Shown: positions 7,914 to 16,220 of the stretch, one piece after another
How positions within the stretch are numbered: the first letter of the stretch is position 1
How the letters are laid out: every line of letters starts with the position of its first letter
Assembly (NCBI GenBank): GCA_021827485.1
Contig: JAKAVM010000058.1
Coordinates: 1 to 59,898 of the forward strand
Source of the DNA: Actinomycetes bacterium
GTDB lineage: Bacteria; Actinomycetota; Acidimicrobiia; Acidimicrobiales; JAKAVM01
Reading direction: 5' to 3'
DNA length: 59,898 nucleotides
Translations under genes and position numbers: made by a program
Notes under the pieces: model-generated
Seen by the model: the letters and a program-made list of their open reading frames with translations, nothing else
Told to the model about the DNA's origin: nothing
Databases searched by the model: none

Positions 7914-10766
7914 TTGAGTTCACCATTGATATCAACAGACGACATGCCAGACAGGTGGGCCGTGGTTGACCCCTCCGCCTACCTTGGGCCGGAAAGCTGG
8001 GCCCGCCTGGAGATTGATCGGCAACTCGTTGCCTGTGGGTGGGTGGTCCAGAACCATCGGGAAATGGCCCTCGGCGCCGGGCTCGGGGTGGCGGTTCGGG
8101 AGTTCCCCATGGCCAAGGGCCACGGCACCTCCGACTACGTGCTTTTCGTCAACCGGAGAGCAGTCGGGGTCATTGAGGCGAAAAAAGTAGGCGAGACACT
8201 CACCGAGGTCGAGTGGCAGTCGGCCAAGTACGCCACGGGGCCGGCCGAGGACGTGCAGGCTCCGATGTCACCGCTCCCTTTTTGCTACGAATCGACGGGG
8301 GCTGAAACGAGGTTCACCAACCTGCTCGACCCCGAACCGGCGAGCCGGGAGGTCTTCAGCTTCCACCGACCTGAGACCTTTGCCAGCTGGTTGCGGGTCT
8401 GGGAGGACCTGAGCCTTGGCGGGCCCGACCGGGCGACGCTGCGCCAGTGCCTCCAGTCGATGCCGCCGCTGGATCACAGCAACCTGTGGGACGTTCAGTA
8501 CCAGGCGGTCGCCAACCTGGAGGAATCGCTGCGCTACAACCGGCCCCGTGCTCTCATTCAGATGGCGACCGGTTCGGGAAAGACCCACACCGCGGTTAGC
8601 GCCACCTACCGGCTCATCAAGCACGCTAAGGCGTCCCGGGTGCTCTTCCTGGTGGACCGGGCACACCTCGGCAAGCAGGCTCTGGCCGAATTCCAGTCCT
8701 TTGAGACTCCTGACGACCATCGCAAGTTCACGGAACTCTATGCCGCTGAGCGGTTAACCTCCAACACAATCGGCGATTCCTCAAAAGTAGTCATCACTAC
8801 AATTCAGCGCCTTTTCTCGATTCTAAAAGGCGAACCGGATCTTGACGAGGAGGTCGATGAGCGCACAGGGTTCGACGTCGAGCCAGCGGCCCCGGTCGAG
8901 GTATCCTATAACGATACAGTACCCCCGGAGTTTTTCGACGTAATCATCGTCGACGAGTGTCACCGCTCGATCTATGGGGTGTGGCGCCAAGTGCTCGACT
9001 ACTTCGACGCGTTCATCATCGGGCTGACCGCGACGCCGGGCAAGCAGACCATCGGCTTTTTCAACCAGAACTTTGTCATGGAGTACTCCCACGAGGCGGC
9101 TGTCGCCGATGGCATCAACGTGGACTTCGATGTCTACCGCATTCGTACCGAGATCACTGAGCATGGCTCAAAGGTGGATGCCGGACTCGTCACCAAGTTC
9201 CGCGCCCGTCAAACTCGTAAAACCCGTTACGAGAAAATCGACCAAGACATCGCCTACGCAGGTGCTGACCTCGACCGCTGGGTTGTCTCCAAGGACCAGA
9301 TCCGTACAATCATCCAGACATTCCGGGACAACCTCTTCACCGAGATCTTCCCCGGTAGGTCCTGGGTGCCCAAGACCCTCATCTTTGCAAAAGACGACTC
9401 CCACGCCGACGACATTGTCCAGATCGTGCGCGAAGAGTTCGGCTGGGGCAACGATCGCGCCGCCAAGATCACCTACAAGTCGCGCTCTGCAGGAGACAAT
9501 CCCGACCAGCTTCTCAAAGACTTCCAAACATCCCCTACGCTTCGGATCGCGGTAACCGTCGACATGATCGCCACCGGCACCGACGTGAAGCCTCTTGAAT
9601 GTGTCATGTTCATGCGAATGGTGCACTCCCGCAACTACTTCGAGCAGATGAAGGGGCGGGGAGTGCGGGTCATCGAGCCCAACGATTTGAAAGTCGTGAC
9701 CGGCGACGCCGAGGTGAAGGACCGCTTCGTCATCGTGGACGCCATTGGAGTCACCGAGGCGGACTTGCACGATACGGTGCCCCTGGAGCGAAAGCCTAGC
9801 GTATCCTTCGACAAGATGCTCCTTCGCCTGGTGCACGGGCGCTTCGACGAGGACACCGTTTCCTCGGTTGCCTCCCGCATCGCCCGGCTCGATCGTTCCA
9901 TCACGAGCGACGATCGTGCCGATCTGGAAAAGGTGGCGGGAGTCTCCCTGATCGAACTCTCCCACCTGCTACTCGACTCCCTGGACCCGGATCGACACGT
10001 GGAGGCCGCCCGGCAAGCAACGGGTCTGGCCGATCCGAGCGAGGCAGACGTGGCGGCAGCGGCCCAGTCGATCATCGAACTGGCAGTGCGCCCCATCGCC
10101 GACAACCCGCAACTGCGCCAGAAGCTGGTCGACGTACGGAAGTCCTACGAGCAGTTGATCGACGAGTTCTCCGCCGATCGAGTGATCTCCGCCGAGCTAT
10201 CGCGCGACGCCACGGACCGGGCGCGCTCCATCGTGACGTCCTGGCGGGCCTATATCGACGAACACAAGGACGAGATCACCGCGCTCCAGGTGCTCTATTC
10301 CCAGCCCCACAGACGCAGGCTCTCCTTCCCCGATATCAAGGAACTGGCGCACGCGATCAAACGGCCGCCGTATCGCTGGACGCCGGAGACTCTGTGGAAC
10401 GCTTATGAAACACTCGACAAGTCCAAGGTGCGCGGGTCGGGAAGCCGAGTGCTCACCGACATTGTGTCGCTGGTGCGTTTCGCACTCTCTCAGGACTCCA
10501 CGCTGGTCCCCTATACGGATCGGGTCGAAGAGAAATTCGCTGGCTGGCTTGCTCAACAGGCACAGGCCGGTCGTGTGTTCACACCGGACCAGGAGCGGTG
10601 GTTGCGGTGGATCGCCGAAGCCATCGCATCGTCGCTGACTGTCGATACCGACGCCTTCGAGTACGAGCCCTTCGTCCAGGACGGCGGAATCGGGCGGGCG
10701 GTGGAACTCTTCGGTGACGACTTGGGGCCGTTGCTGGACGAGCTGAACCGGGAGCTGGCGGCGTGA
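7914..10766 (+). CDS. hsdR: Type I restriction enzyme R subunit (HsdR)
   Basis: This is the motor and nuclease subunit of a type I restriction-modification system. Counting from the TTG at 7914, an N-terminal nuclease motif has Asp74 with Glu88-Ala-Lys90. It is followed by Walker A (MATGSGKT, 217-224), a DECH box (347-350), the TATP motif (372-375) and a second RecA lobe with a GRGVR-type motif. The 950-residue length is normal. The start could instead be the ATG at 7944, which also sits where base composition turns GC-rich. The stop overlaps hsdS by four bases (GTGA). Long antisense frames under this gene are composition shadows. Confidence 0.95.
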   Translation: MSSPLISTDDMPDRWAVVDPSAYLGPESWARLEIDRQLVACGWVVQNHREMALGAGLGVAVREFPMAKGHGTSDYVLFVNRRAVGVIEAKKVGETLTEVEWQSAKYATGPAEDVQAPMSPLPFCYESTGAETRFTNLLDPEPASREVFSFHRPETFASWLRVWEDLSLGGPDRATLRQCLQSMPPLDHSNLWDVQYQAVANLEESLRYNRPRALIQMATGSGKTHTAVSATYRLIKHAKASRVLFLVDRAHLGKQALAEFQSFETPDDHRKFTELYAAERLTSNTIGDSSKVVITTIQRLFSILKGEPDLDEEVDERTGFDVEPAAPVEVSYNDTVPPEFFDVIIVDECHRSIYGVWRQVLDYFDAFIIGLTATPGKQTIGFFNQNFVMEYSHEAAVADGINVDFDVYRIRTEITEHGSKVDAGLVTKFRARQTRKTRYEKIDQDIAYAGADLDRWVVSKDQIRTIIQTFRDNLFTEIFPGRSWVPKTLIFAKDDSHADDIVQIVREEFGWGNDRAAKITYKSRSAGDNPDQLLKDFQTSPTLRIAVTVDMIATGTDVKPLECVMFMRMVHSRNYFEQMKGRGVRVIEPNDLKVVTGDAEVKDRFVIVDAIGVTEADLHDTVPLERKPSVSFDKMLLRLVHGRFDEDTVSSVASRIARLDRSITSDDRADLEKVAGVSLIELSHLLLDSLDPDRHVEAARQATGLADPSEADVAAAAQSIIELAVRPIADNPQLRQKLVDVRKSYEQLIDEFSADRVISAELSRDATDRARSIVTSWRAYIDEHKDEITALQVLYSQPHRRRLSFPDIKELAHAIKRPPYRWTPETLWNAYETLDKSKVRGSGSRVLTDIVSLVRFALSQDSTLVPYTDRVEEKFAGWLAQQAQAGRVFTPDQERWLRWIAEAIASSLTVDTDAFEYEPFVQDGGIGRAVELFGDDLGPLLDELNRELAA

Positions 10767-12034
10767 GCGAGCTGCCGACGGGGTGGGTGGAGACGACAAT
10801 TGGTTCGGTCATTTCGCCTGCTGGGGAGAGGTCTACCCCGGGTGCTGATGATGCCCGACATTACATCGGGCTTGAACACATCGAGGCTCACACCACTCGA
10901 ATTCTCGGCTCGCAATTAGCGAGCCAGATTCGAAGCTCCGCTGTCAGCTTCCAAAAAGATAGCGTGCTTTACGGCAGAATGCGGCCATACCTAAACAAGG
11001 TGTGCCTCGCCCCGTTTGATGGGATCGGATCACCGGAGCTTATCGTTCTTCCACCCTCATTGGGGATCCGGCCGCGATTTCTCTTGTATCGGATAAGCCA
11101 CACCGATTTCGTCAGCTTTGCAATGAAGCACATCGAAGGTGACCGACCGCGGGTCAAGTGGAACCAACTTGCAGATTTTCCGATCGATTTGCCGCCGGTC
11201 GCCGAGCAGGACCGCATCGTCGCCGCCATCGAGGAGCAGTTCTCCCGGCTCGATGCTGCCGAGGCGTCGTTGCAAAGAGCGAAGCGGAATGTGGAGAGGA
11301 TGCGGAGGGCGGTGCTGGCGGAAGCCTTTCCGAGAGGAGACGAGCTGCCGACGGGGTGGGTGGAGACGACAATTGGTTCGGTCATTTCGCCTGCTGGGGA
11401 GAGGTCTACCCCGGGTGCTGATGATGCCCGACATTACATCGGGCTTGAACACATCGAGGCTCACACCACTCGAATTCTCGGCTCGCAATTAGCGAGCCAG
11501 ATTCGAAGCTCCGCTGTCAGCTTCCAAAAAGATAGCGTGCTTTACGGCAGAATGCGGCCATACCTAAACAAGGTGTGCCTCGCCCCGTTTGATGGGATCG
11601 GATCACCGGAGCTTATCGTTCTTCCACCCTCATTGGGGATCCGGCCGCGATTTCTCTTGTATCGGATAAGCCACACCGATTTCGTCAGCTTTGCAATGAA
11701 GCACATCGAAGGTGACCGACCGCGGGTCAAGTGGAACCAACTTGCAGATTTTCCGATCGATTTGCCGCCGGTCGCCGAGCAGGACCGCATCGTCGCCGCC
11801 ATCGAGGAGCAGTTCTCCATTCTCGATTCGCTCTTTGCCGCGATAGACCACTCGCTCGTCCGCTCCGCCCACCTACGCCGGGCGATCCTGGAGCAGGCGT
11901 TCACCGGCAGGCTCGTTCCCCAAAACCCGAGCGACGAGCCTGCCTCGGCCCTGCTTGAGAGAATAGAGCAGGTCAGGCGAGACAATCTGGCCGCATCGAA
12001 GACCAAGAAGGGTAAGGTGGCGACGCCACGATGA
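10763..12034 (+). CDS. hsdS: Type I specificity subunit (HsdS) with two identical TRDs
   Basis: HsdS chooses the DNA target of the type I complex through two target-recognition domains (TRDs). TRD1 starts at ELPTGWVETTIGSV, and the same sequence recurs 191 residues later. DNA 10768-11245 and 11341-11818 match at every base I compared (478 bp). Between them lies the central helix (LDAAEASLQRAKRNVERMRR), and after the second the C-terminal conserved region (LDSLFAAIDHSLVRSAHLRR). Two identical TRDs should read a symmetric bipartite site. The start is the GTG overlapping the hsdR stop. The gene ends overlapping the next one by ATGA. hsdM lies 2.6 kb away instead of adjacent. Confidence 0.95.
   Translation: MSELPTGWVETTIGSVISPAGERSTPGADDARHYIGLEHIEAHTTRILGSQLASQIRSSAVSFQKDSVLYGRMRPYLNKVCLAPFDGIGSPELIVLPPSLGIRPRFLLYRISHTDFVSFAMKHIEGDRPRVKWNQLADFPIDLPPVAEQDRIVAAIEEQFSRLDAAEASLQRAKRNVERMRRAVLAEAFPRGDELPTGWVETTIGSVISPAGERSTPGADDARHYIGLEHIEAHTTRILGSQLASQIRSSAVSFQKDSVLYGRMRPYLNKVCLAPFDGIGSPELIVLPPSLGIRPRFLLYRISHTDFVSFAMKHIEGDRPRVKWNQLADFPIDLPPVAEQDRIVAAIEEQFSILDSLFAAIDHSLVRSAHLRRAILEQAFTGRLVPQNPSDEPASALLERIEQVRRDNLAASKTKKGKVATPR
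10768..11818 (+). repeat. Perfect 478-bp direct repeat within hsdS
   Basis: Copies are 10768-11245 and 11341-11818 with an offset of 573 bp (191 codons, in frame). I read both copies against each other and found no mismatch. The absence even of synonymous changes points to a recent duplication or gene conversion. Confidence 0.95.
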
Positions 12035-12399
12035 CACTTCCTCACACACTTTACGAAGTCGTCGACGGTAGGACGCTCTATGCCGGTCGCACCGTGGCCC
12101 AATGGCTGCCCGATGTCATACAGCGAATTGTCGATCGCTTCTCACCCTTGAAAATTGTACTTTTTGGCTCGCTAGCCACAGGGACGGACACCGGCGAAAG
12201 CGACATTGATCTACTAATAGTTCTGAGGAAACTGAACGGTCGCCATCACGACGTGGCAGTTTCTATTCTGCGCGAACTGCGCGACATACCGGTTCCAATT
12301 GATCTGTTGGTCACTGACGAGGAGGAGATACAGCGGCGTGGCGATTTGCCCGGAATTCTCCGAGTCGCCCTTCGTGAAGGTTCAGTCGTCTATGGTTGA
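12031..12399 (+). CDS. MNT-type minimal nucleotidyltransferase
   Basis: This is a 122-residue protein with the nucleotidyltransferase signature: LFGSLATG, then DIDLLIVL about ten residues later (GSX10DXD), and the third acidic residue in PVPIDLLV. Proteins of this size usually work with a HEPN-domain toxin, which they inactivate by AMP transfer. No intact HEPN gene follows; only a 39-codon frame lies downstream. It overlaps hsdS by four bases and is probably cotranscribed. Composition is already less GC-rich than hsdS. Confidence 0.85.
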   Translation: MTLPHTLYEVVDGRTLYAGRTVAQWLPDVIQRIVDRFSPLKIVLFGSLATGTDTGESDIDLLIVLRKLNGRHHDVAVSILRELRDIPVPIDLLVTDEEEIQRRGDLPGILRVALREGSVVYG

Positions 12400-12511
12400 G
12401 AAAAGTGGAACCTTCGAAACAAAGCATAATCTTCTTCAACTCTCTCAATTGGTTACCCGTTTAGAGATCGTGGCACGATATATTGAACTTTCTAATACAG
12501 GAGGGCATTAA
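12393..12511 (+). CDS. Possible 39-codon ORF, perhaps a HEPN remnant
   Basis: An ATG at 12393 overlaps the end of the MNT gene and opens a 39-codon frame rich in Leu and helix-formers (HNLLQLSQLVTRLEIVARY). Its last codons contain the AGGAGG that serves the next gene. Position and helical character would suit the remains of a HEPN partner, but the sequence is too short to assign. It may not be translated. Confidence 0.3.
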
Positions 12512-12514
12512 GTT

Positions 12515-12901
12515 ATGACTACCCAACTAGAAACCAATCTTAACAATCGCGCATGGATATTCCAAGCCAATCCCCTACATTTCGACATCGATGACGCATT
12601 GAAGTCGCTGGATCGCATCTGGTGGCGAGTTCCTCAGCATACATTCCATATCCATGTTGGTGATATTGTCGTGATATGGAGAAGTGGAAAGGCTGCTGGA
12701 ATTGTCGGCATGGATCGAGTTGTTTCTGAACTACGGCTCAAGGCAATGGAGCCTTCCGAAATGGAGCTTGTCCGATCTGAGGCTAGCTATCGAGTCCGCA
12801 GCCAAGCTTGGCACCAAGGAAGTGAACAGGTCGTGATCCAGACGGAATCTGAAGAAAGTGGCACTTCGATGCAGGCAGCACCGGGTATTTGGCATGCGTG
12901 A
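12515..12901 (+). CDS. EVE-domain protein, C-terminus probably truncated
   Basis: The N-terminal 70 residues match the start of an EVE domain: RAWIFQANPLHFDIDDAL, then WWRVPQHTFHIHVGDIVVIW and AAGIVGMDRV. EVE domains belong to the PUA-like/YTH superfamily that reads modified bases and often accompany restriction genes. A strong AGGAGG sits 10 nt before the ATG. The last ~15 residues do not look like an EVE ending. At the same place base composition jumps and the next gene begins, overlapping by 8 bp. I infer that a recombination junction replaced the original 3' end. Confidence 0.7.
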   Translation: MTTQLETNLNNRAWIFQANPLHFDIDDALKSLDRIWWRVPQHTFHIHVGDIVVIWRSGKAAGIVGMDRVVSELRLKAMEPSEMELVRSEASYRVRSQAWHQGSEQVVIQTESEESGTSMQAAPGIWHA

Positions 12902-13817
12902 ATGGTCCCCCCATACCGAGGAGAAGATCTCGATCCTCGCCGACTACCTCGGTGAATTCACCGTGGCTGCCCGGACCGCGGTCAACCGGATTTACATGGA
13001 CCTGTTCGCCGGGGAAACCGTCAACATCTTGAAGACGACGGGTGAGCAGTTCCCCGGTTCAGCGGAGATTGCACGGGCTGTCGAGCCCCCTTTCACCTCG
13101 CTCATCCTCTTTGAGAAGGACCACCAACGCGCTACAGATCTCCGCACTCTTGCCCGTGACCACGGTGATAGCCGGGTCACCGTCGTCGAGGGCGACTGCA
13201 ATGCGAATATGCTTGCCGCTCTTCGGGCCGTTCCGACCCAGGCTCCGGTATTCGCCTTTGTCGATCCCGATGGCATGGAGGTCCAGTTCCGAACCATAGA
13301 GCTTCTCGCCGAGCACAAGCGAAACTCCGGTAAGCCCAAGATCGAGATGTGGGTTCTCCTTCCGACGAGCGGGCTGGTACGCATGCTCGGGGGGAATCGA
13401 AGCGAGGCCGAAAGGCAGGGTCATCCTGACAAGGTGGCCCGCCTCTACGGAGCATGGGGACCCTGGCAAGACGTGTGGGAGGCCCGCCTGGCGGGGACGC
13501 TGTCTCCTGGAGATGCGCGCCTGGCATACCTCCTCCTATACATGGACCGGCTTGCTGGCCTCGAATACACCTACCTGCTTGCGCGCCCGATCAAGAACTC
13601 CCGTGGCGAGCTGTACGTCATGGTCTTCGCTACCGATCATCCTGCCGGGCAGAGCATCATGCAATGGGCACAAGAGAAGGATCGGGTGGTGCGTCGTACT
13701 GCTACCCCACCTCTTTTTCAATACCCGGAGGCCCGTCCCGCTTACGAGGACATTCATACGGAGTGGCGCGAGCAATTCCCCGTTTCCCTGTCCGAATGGG
13801 TGGAGTACCAGTGGTGA
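12894..13817 (+). CDS. tcmP: Three-Cys-motif partner protein TcmP
   Basis: The N-terminus REWSPHTEEKISILADYL and the Rossmann-like core (YMDLFAGETV, then LILFEKD, VVEGDCN and FAFVDPDGME) fit the TcmP family (TIGR04474). That family is defined by occurring next to PF07505 three-Cys proteins, and exactly such a gene follows 30 bp downstream. The DLFAG and VDPDG segments are where an AdoMet-dependent methyltransferase would have its cofactor and active-site loops, so a methyltransferase-like fold is inferred. The ATG at 12894 is preferred over one at 12858, which would lie deep inside the EVE gene. Function is not established. Confidence 0.8.
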   Translation: MREWSPHTEEKISILADYLGEFTVAARTAVNRIYMDLFAGETVNILKTTGEQFPGSAEIARAVEPPFTSLILFEKDHQRATDLRTLARDHGDSRVTVVEGDCNANMLAALRAVPTQAPVFAFVDPDGMEVQFRTIELLAEHKRNSGKPKIEMWVLLPTSGLVRMLGGNRSEAERQGHPDKVARLYGAWGPWQDVWEARLAGTLSPGDARLAYLLLYMDRLAGLEYTYLLARPIKNSRGELYVMVFATDHPAGQSIMQWAQEKDRVVRRTATPPLFQYPEARPAYEDIHTEWREQFPVSLSEWVEYQW

Positions 13818-13847
13818 TCGAGCGACACACGACGAGAGGGTCCCTTC

Positions 13848-14615
13848 ATGGCTAAGAGCTCGATCGAGTGGACCGAGGCCACCTGGAATCCGACGACCGG
13901 CTGCGACCGCACGTCGCCGGGCTGCGACCGCTGCTACGCGCTGACGCTCGCTAAGCGACTCAAGGCGATGGGTCACGAGAAGTACCAGCGAGACGGCGAC
14001 CCTGCCACCAGCGGACCCGGCTTCGGCATTGCGCTACATCCCGAGACCCTGGGTATTCCCCAATCATGGGGCGCCCCGCGGGTCATCTTCGTCAATTCGA
14101 TGAGCGACCTTTTCCATCCAGAGGTTCCGCTGGCCTTCATTCGCGATGTGTTCGACGTGATGGAGGCGACCCCTCGGCACACATACCAGGTGCTCACCAA
14201 GCGTTCGAAGCGCCTCGCCCAGCTCGCCGATCAGCTCTCCTGGCCGGCAAACGTGTGGATGGGAGTGAGCGTCGAGAACCAGCGCTACGCCTTCCGGGCC
14301 GATCATCTTCGGGAGGTCCCGGCCGCGGTGCGATTCCTCTCGGTGGAACCGATGCTCGGTCCGGTGGTTCCCGATCTCTCCGGAATCGACTGGATGATTG
14401 TCGGTGGCGAGAGCGGTCCGGGAGCCAGGCCTGTGGAACCCGAGTGGGTGCGGAATCTCCGCGACCTGTGCGTCGGCGCGAACGTACCCTTTTTTTTCAA
14501 ACAATGGGGCGGAAGAACACCCAAGGCCGGTGGTAGGACTCTGGACGGGCGGACCTGGGACGAGTACCCGGAGCCGGAGGCCACGCAACGCCTGACCTGC
14601 GTTGGGGAAGGCTGA
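13848..14615 (+). CDS. DUF5131 / phage Gp37-Gp68 family three-Cys-motif protein
   Basis: The N-terminus SIEWTEATWNPTTGC with Cys19, Cys26 and Cys29 (CX6CX2C) is diagnostic for PF07505. The motif resembles the iron-sulfur cluster loop of radical SAM enzymes. Later conserved blocks are VNSMSDLFHPEVP, YQVLTKRSKRL, VWMGVSVENQ and WMIVGGESGPGARP. Function is unknown; a radical-SAM-like reaction is inferred from fold recognition in the family, not shown. The neighbour is its expected partner TcmP, and both are inserted between hsdS and hsdM. It stops one base before the hsdM start. Confidence 0.85.
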   Translation: MAKSSIEWTEATWNPTTGCDRTSPGCDRCYALTLAKRLKAMGHEKYQRDGDPATSGPGFGIALHPETLGIPQSWGAPRVIFVNSMSDLFHPEVPLAFIRDVFDVMEATPRHTYQVLTKRSKRLAQLADQLSWPANVWMGVSVENQRYAFRADHLREVPAAVRFLSVEPMLGPVVPDLSGIDWMIVGGESGPGARPVEPEWVRNLRDLCVGANVPFFFKQWGGRTPKAGGRTLDGRTWDEYPEPEATQRLTCVGEG

Positions 14616-14616
14616 G

Positions 14617-16089
14617 ATGACCGATCCCAAGGCGCTCGTCGCCAAGCTGTGGAACTACTGCAACATCTTGCGGGACGACGGTCTCTCCTACGGCGACTAC
14701 TTGGAGCAGCTCACCTACCTGCTCTTCCTGAAGATGGCCGACGAACAGACCCGTCCACCCTTCAGCCGGGAAGCGGTCGTCCCCTACGGCCTCGACTGGC
14801 AGTCTCTCAAGGACAGAAGCGGAGACGAACTCGAAGCGCACTACATCCGCATCCTAAACGAGTTGGGCAGGCAACCGGGGATGCTCGGTGTCATCTTCCG
14901 CAAAGCGCAGAACCGCATCCAGGACCCGGCGAAGCTCCGGCGCCTCGTCGTCGAGCTCATCGACCAGGAGTCGTGGATGACGCTGAAAGCCGACGTCAAG
15001 GGCGACGCGTACGAGGGGCTCCTACAGAAGAACGCCGAGGATACCAAGTCCGGTGCTGGCCAGTACTTCACTCCCCGCCCGCTCATCCACGCAATCGTCG
15101 AGGTGATGGCTCCGGTGGCGGGAATGAGGATCTGCGATCCGGCGTGCGGGACCGGTGGGTTCCTATTGGCCGCCCACGACTACATCGCCCAGCACAACCC
15201 CTACCTCAATCCCGATGAACGCAAGGAGCTGCGCTTCGAGGCGCTCCACGGGTGGGAGATCGTTGATAACACCGCCCGCCTGTGCGCGATGAACCTCCTT
15301 CTACACGGGATCGCGGCCGCCGATGCCGAGAGCCCCATCAGAGTAGATGACGCCATGAAGTCCGACCCTGGTGCACGCTACGACATGGTGCTAACTAATC
15401 CACCTTTTGGGAAAAAGTCCTCGGTAACCTTGGTTGGTGCCGACGGCGAATCCCGCAAGCAAGATCTGACCATCCTTCGGGATGACTTTTGGGCGACGAC
15501 ATCCAATAAGCAGCTCAACTTCCTTCAGCACGTACGGACGCTCACCAAAGTCGGTGGATCGGTAGCAATTGTCGTTCCCGATAATGTCCTTTTCGAGGGA
15601 GGCGCAGGTGAGACGATCCGGCGCAAGCTCCTCCATGAGTGCGACGTTCATACGCTGCTGCGGTTGCCGACCGGCGTGTTCTACGCCCAGGGGGTGAAGG
15701 CGAATGTCCTGTTCTTTGACCGTAAGGCTGCCTCGGAAACGCCGTGGACGAAGGAGTTGTGGATCTACGATCTGCGAACCAATCAGCACTTCACCCTGAA
15801 GGAGGATCCGTTGGGCTACGAGGACCTGGGGGACTTCATCAAGTGCTTTTCCGCTGGTGACCGGCCGAAGCGGGTCGAGTCCGATCGGTTCCACTGCTTT
15901 TCTATTGATGAACTCCTGGCACGAGACAAAGCAAGTCTGGATATCTTCTGGTTGAGGGACGAGTCACTGGAGGATGCCGACAACCTGCCAGCACCAGAGG
16001 TGATCGCCGCGGAAATCGTGGAGGACCTGGAGGCGGCGTTGGCGGAGTTTGCAGAAATCGCGGCGAACCTCGGGGCGCGGGAAGCGTGA
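14617..16089 (+). CDS. hsdM: Type I N6-adenine methyltransferase (HsdM)
   Basis: This modification subunit methylates adenine in the site chosen by HsdS and is needed for restriction too. Counting from the ATG at 14617, the helical N-terminal HsdM_N domain covers about 5-130. The AdoMet motif DPACGTGG is at 174-181 and the N6-adenine catalytic motif NPPF at 261-264. Length is 490 residues, normal for the family. A TTG at 14602 is in frame, but the ATG directly after the DUF5131 stop is a better start. It is the last gene of the GC-rich segment. The 16090-16220 stretch after it holds no gene. Confidence 0.93.
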   Translation: MTDPKALVAKLWNYCNILRDDGLSYGDYLEQLTYLLFLKMADEQTRPPFSREAVVPYGLDWQSLKDRSGDELEAHYIRILNELGRQPGMLGVIFRKAQNRIQDPAKLRRLVVELIDQESWMTLKADVKGDAYEGLLQKNAEDTKSGAGQYFTPRPLIHAIVEVMAPVAGMRICDPACGTGGFLLAAHDYIAQHNPYLNPDERKELRFEALHGWEIVDNTARLCAMNLLLHGIAAADAESPIRVDDAMKSDPGARYDMVLTNPPFGKKSSVTLVGADGESRKQDLTILRDDFWATTSNKQLNFLQHVRTLTKVGGSVAIVVPDNVLFEGGAGETIRRKLLHECDVHTLLRLPTGVFYAQGVKANVLFFDRKAASETPWTKELWIYDLRTNQHFTLKEDPLGYEDLGDFIKCFSAGDRPKRVESDRFHCFSIDELLARDKASLDIFWLRDESLEDADNLPAPEVIAAEIVEDLEAALAEFAEIAANLGAREA

Positions 16090-16220
16090 AACCGCTGAGC
16101 CAGTCCCCTATTGCAATCACACAATTTAGGCTTGAAGAGGCTCTCCGGGGACGCCAACGAGCAGATGACGAAGCGAGAGTAGGACTTCACACGAATGAGA
16201 GGGAAGGCGGGTAGACAGCT

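Noticed and set aside
8268..9965. Long antisense reading frames (for example 9168-9965) under hsdR
   Set aside because: They run opposite to a well-supported HsdR, contain no family motif and are expected by chance in GC-rich coding DNA.
10969..12102. Antisense frames that appear twice within hsdS
   Set aside because: They are duplicated only because the TRD is duplicated; no motif or start signal supports them.
12299..12511. A 70-codon frame starting inside the MNT gene
   Set aside because: Its first part is the shadow of MNT; only the segment from the ATG at 12393 could be a separate gene.
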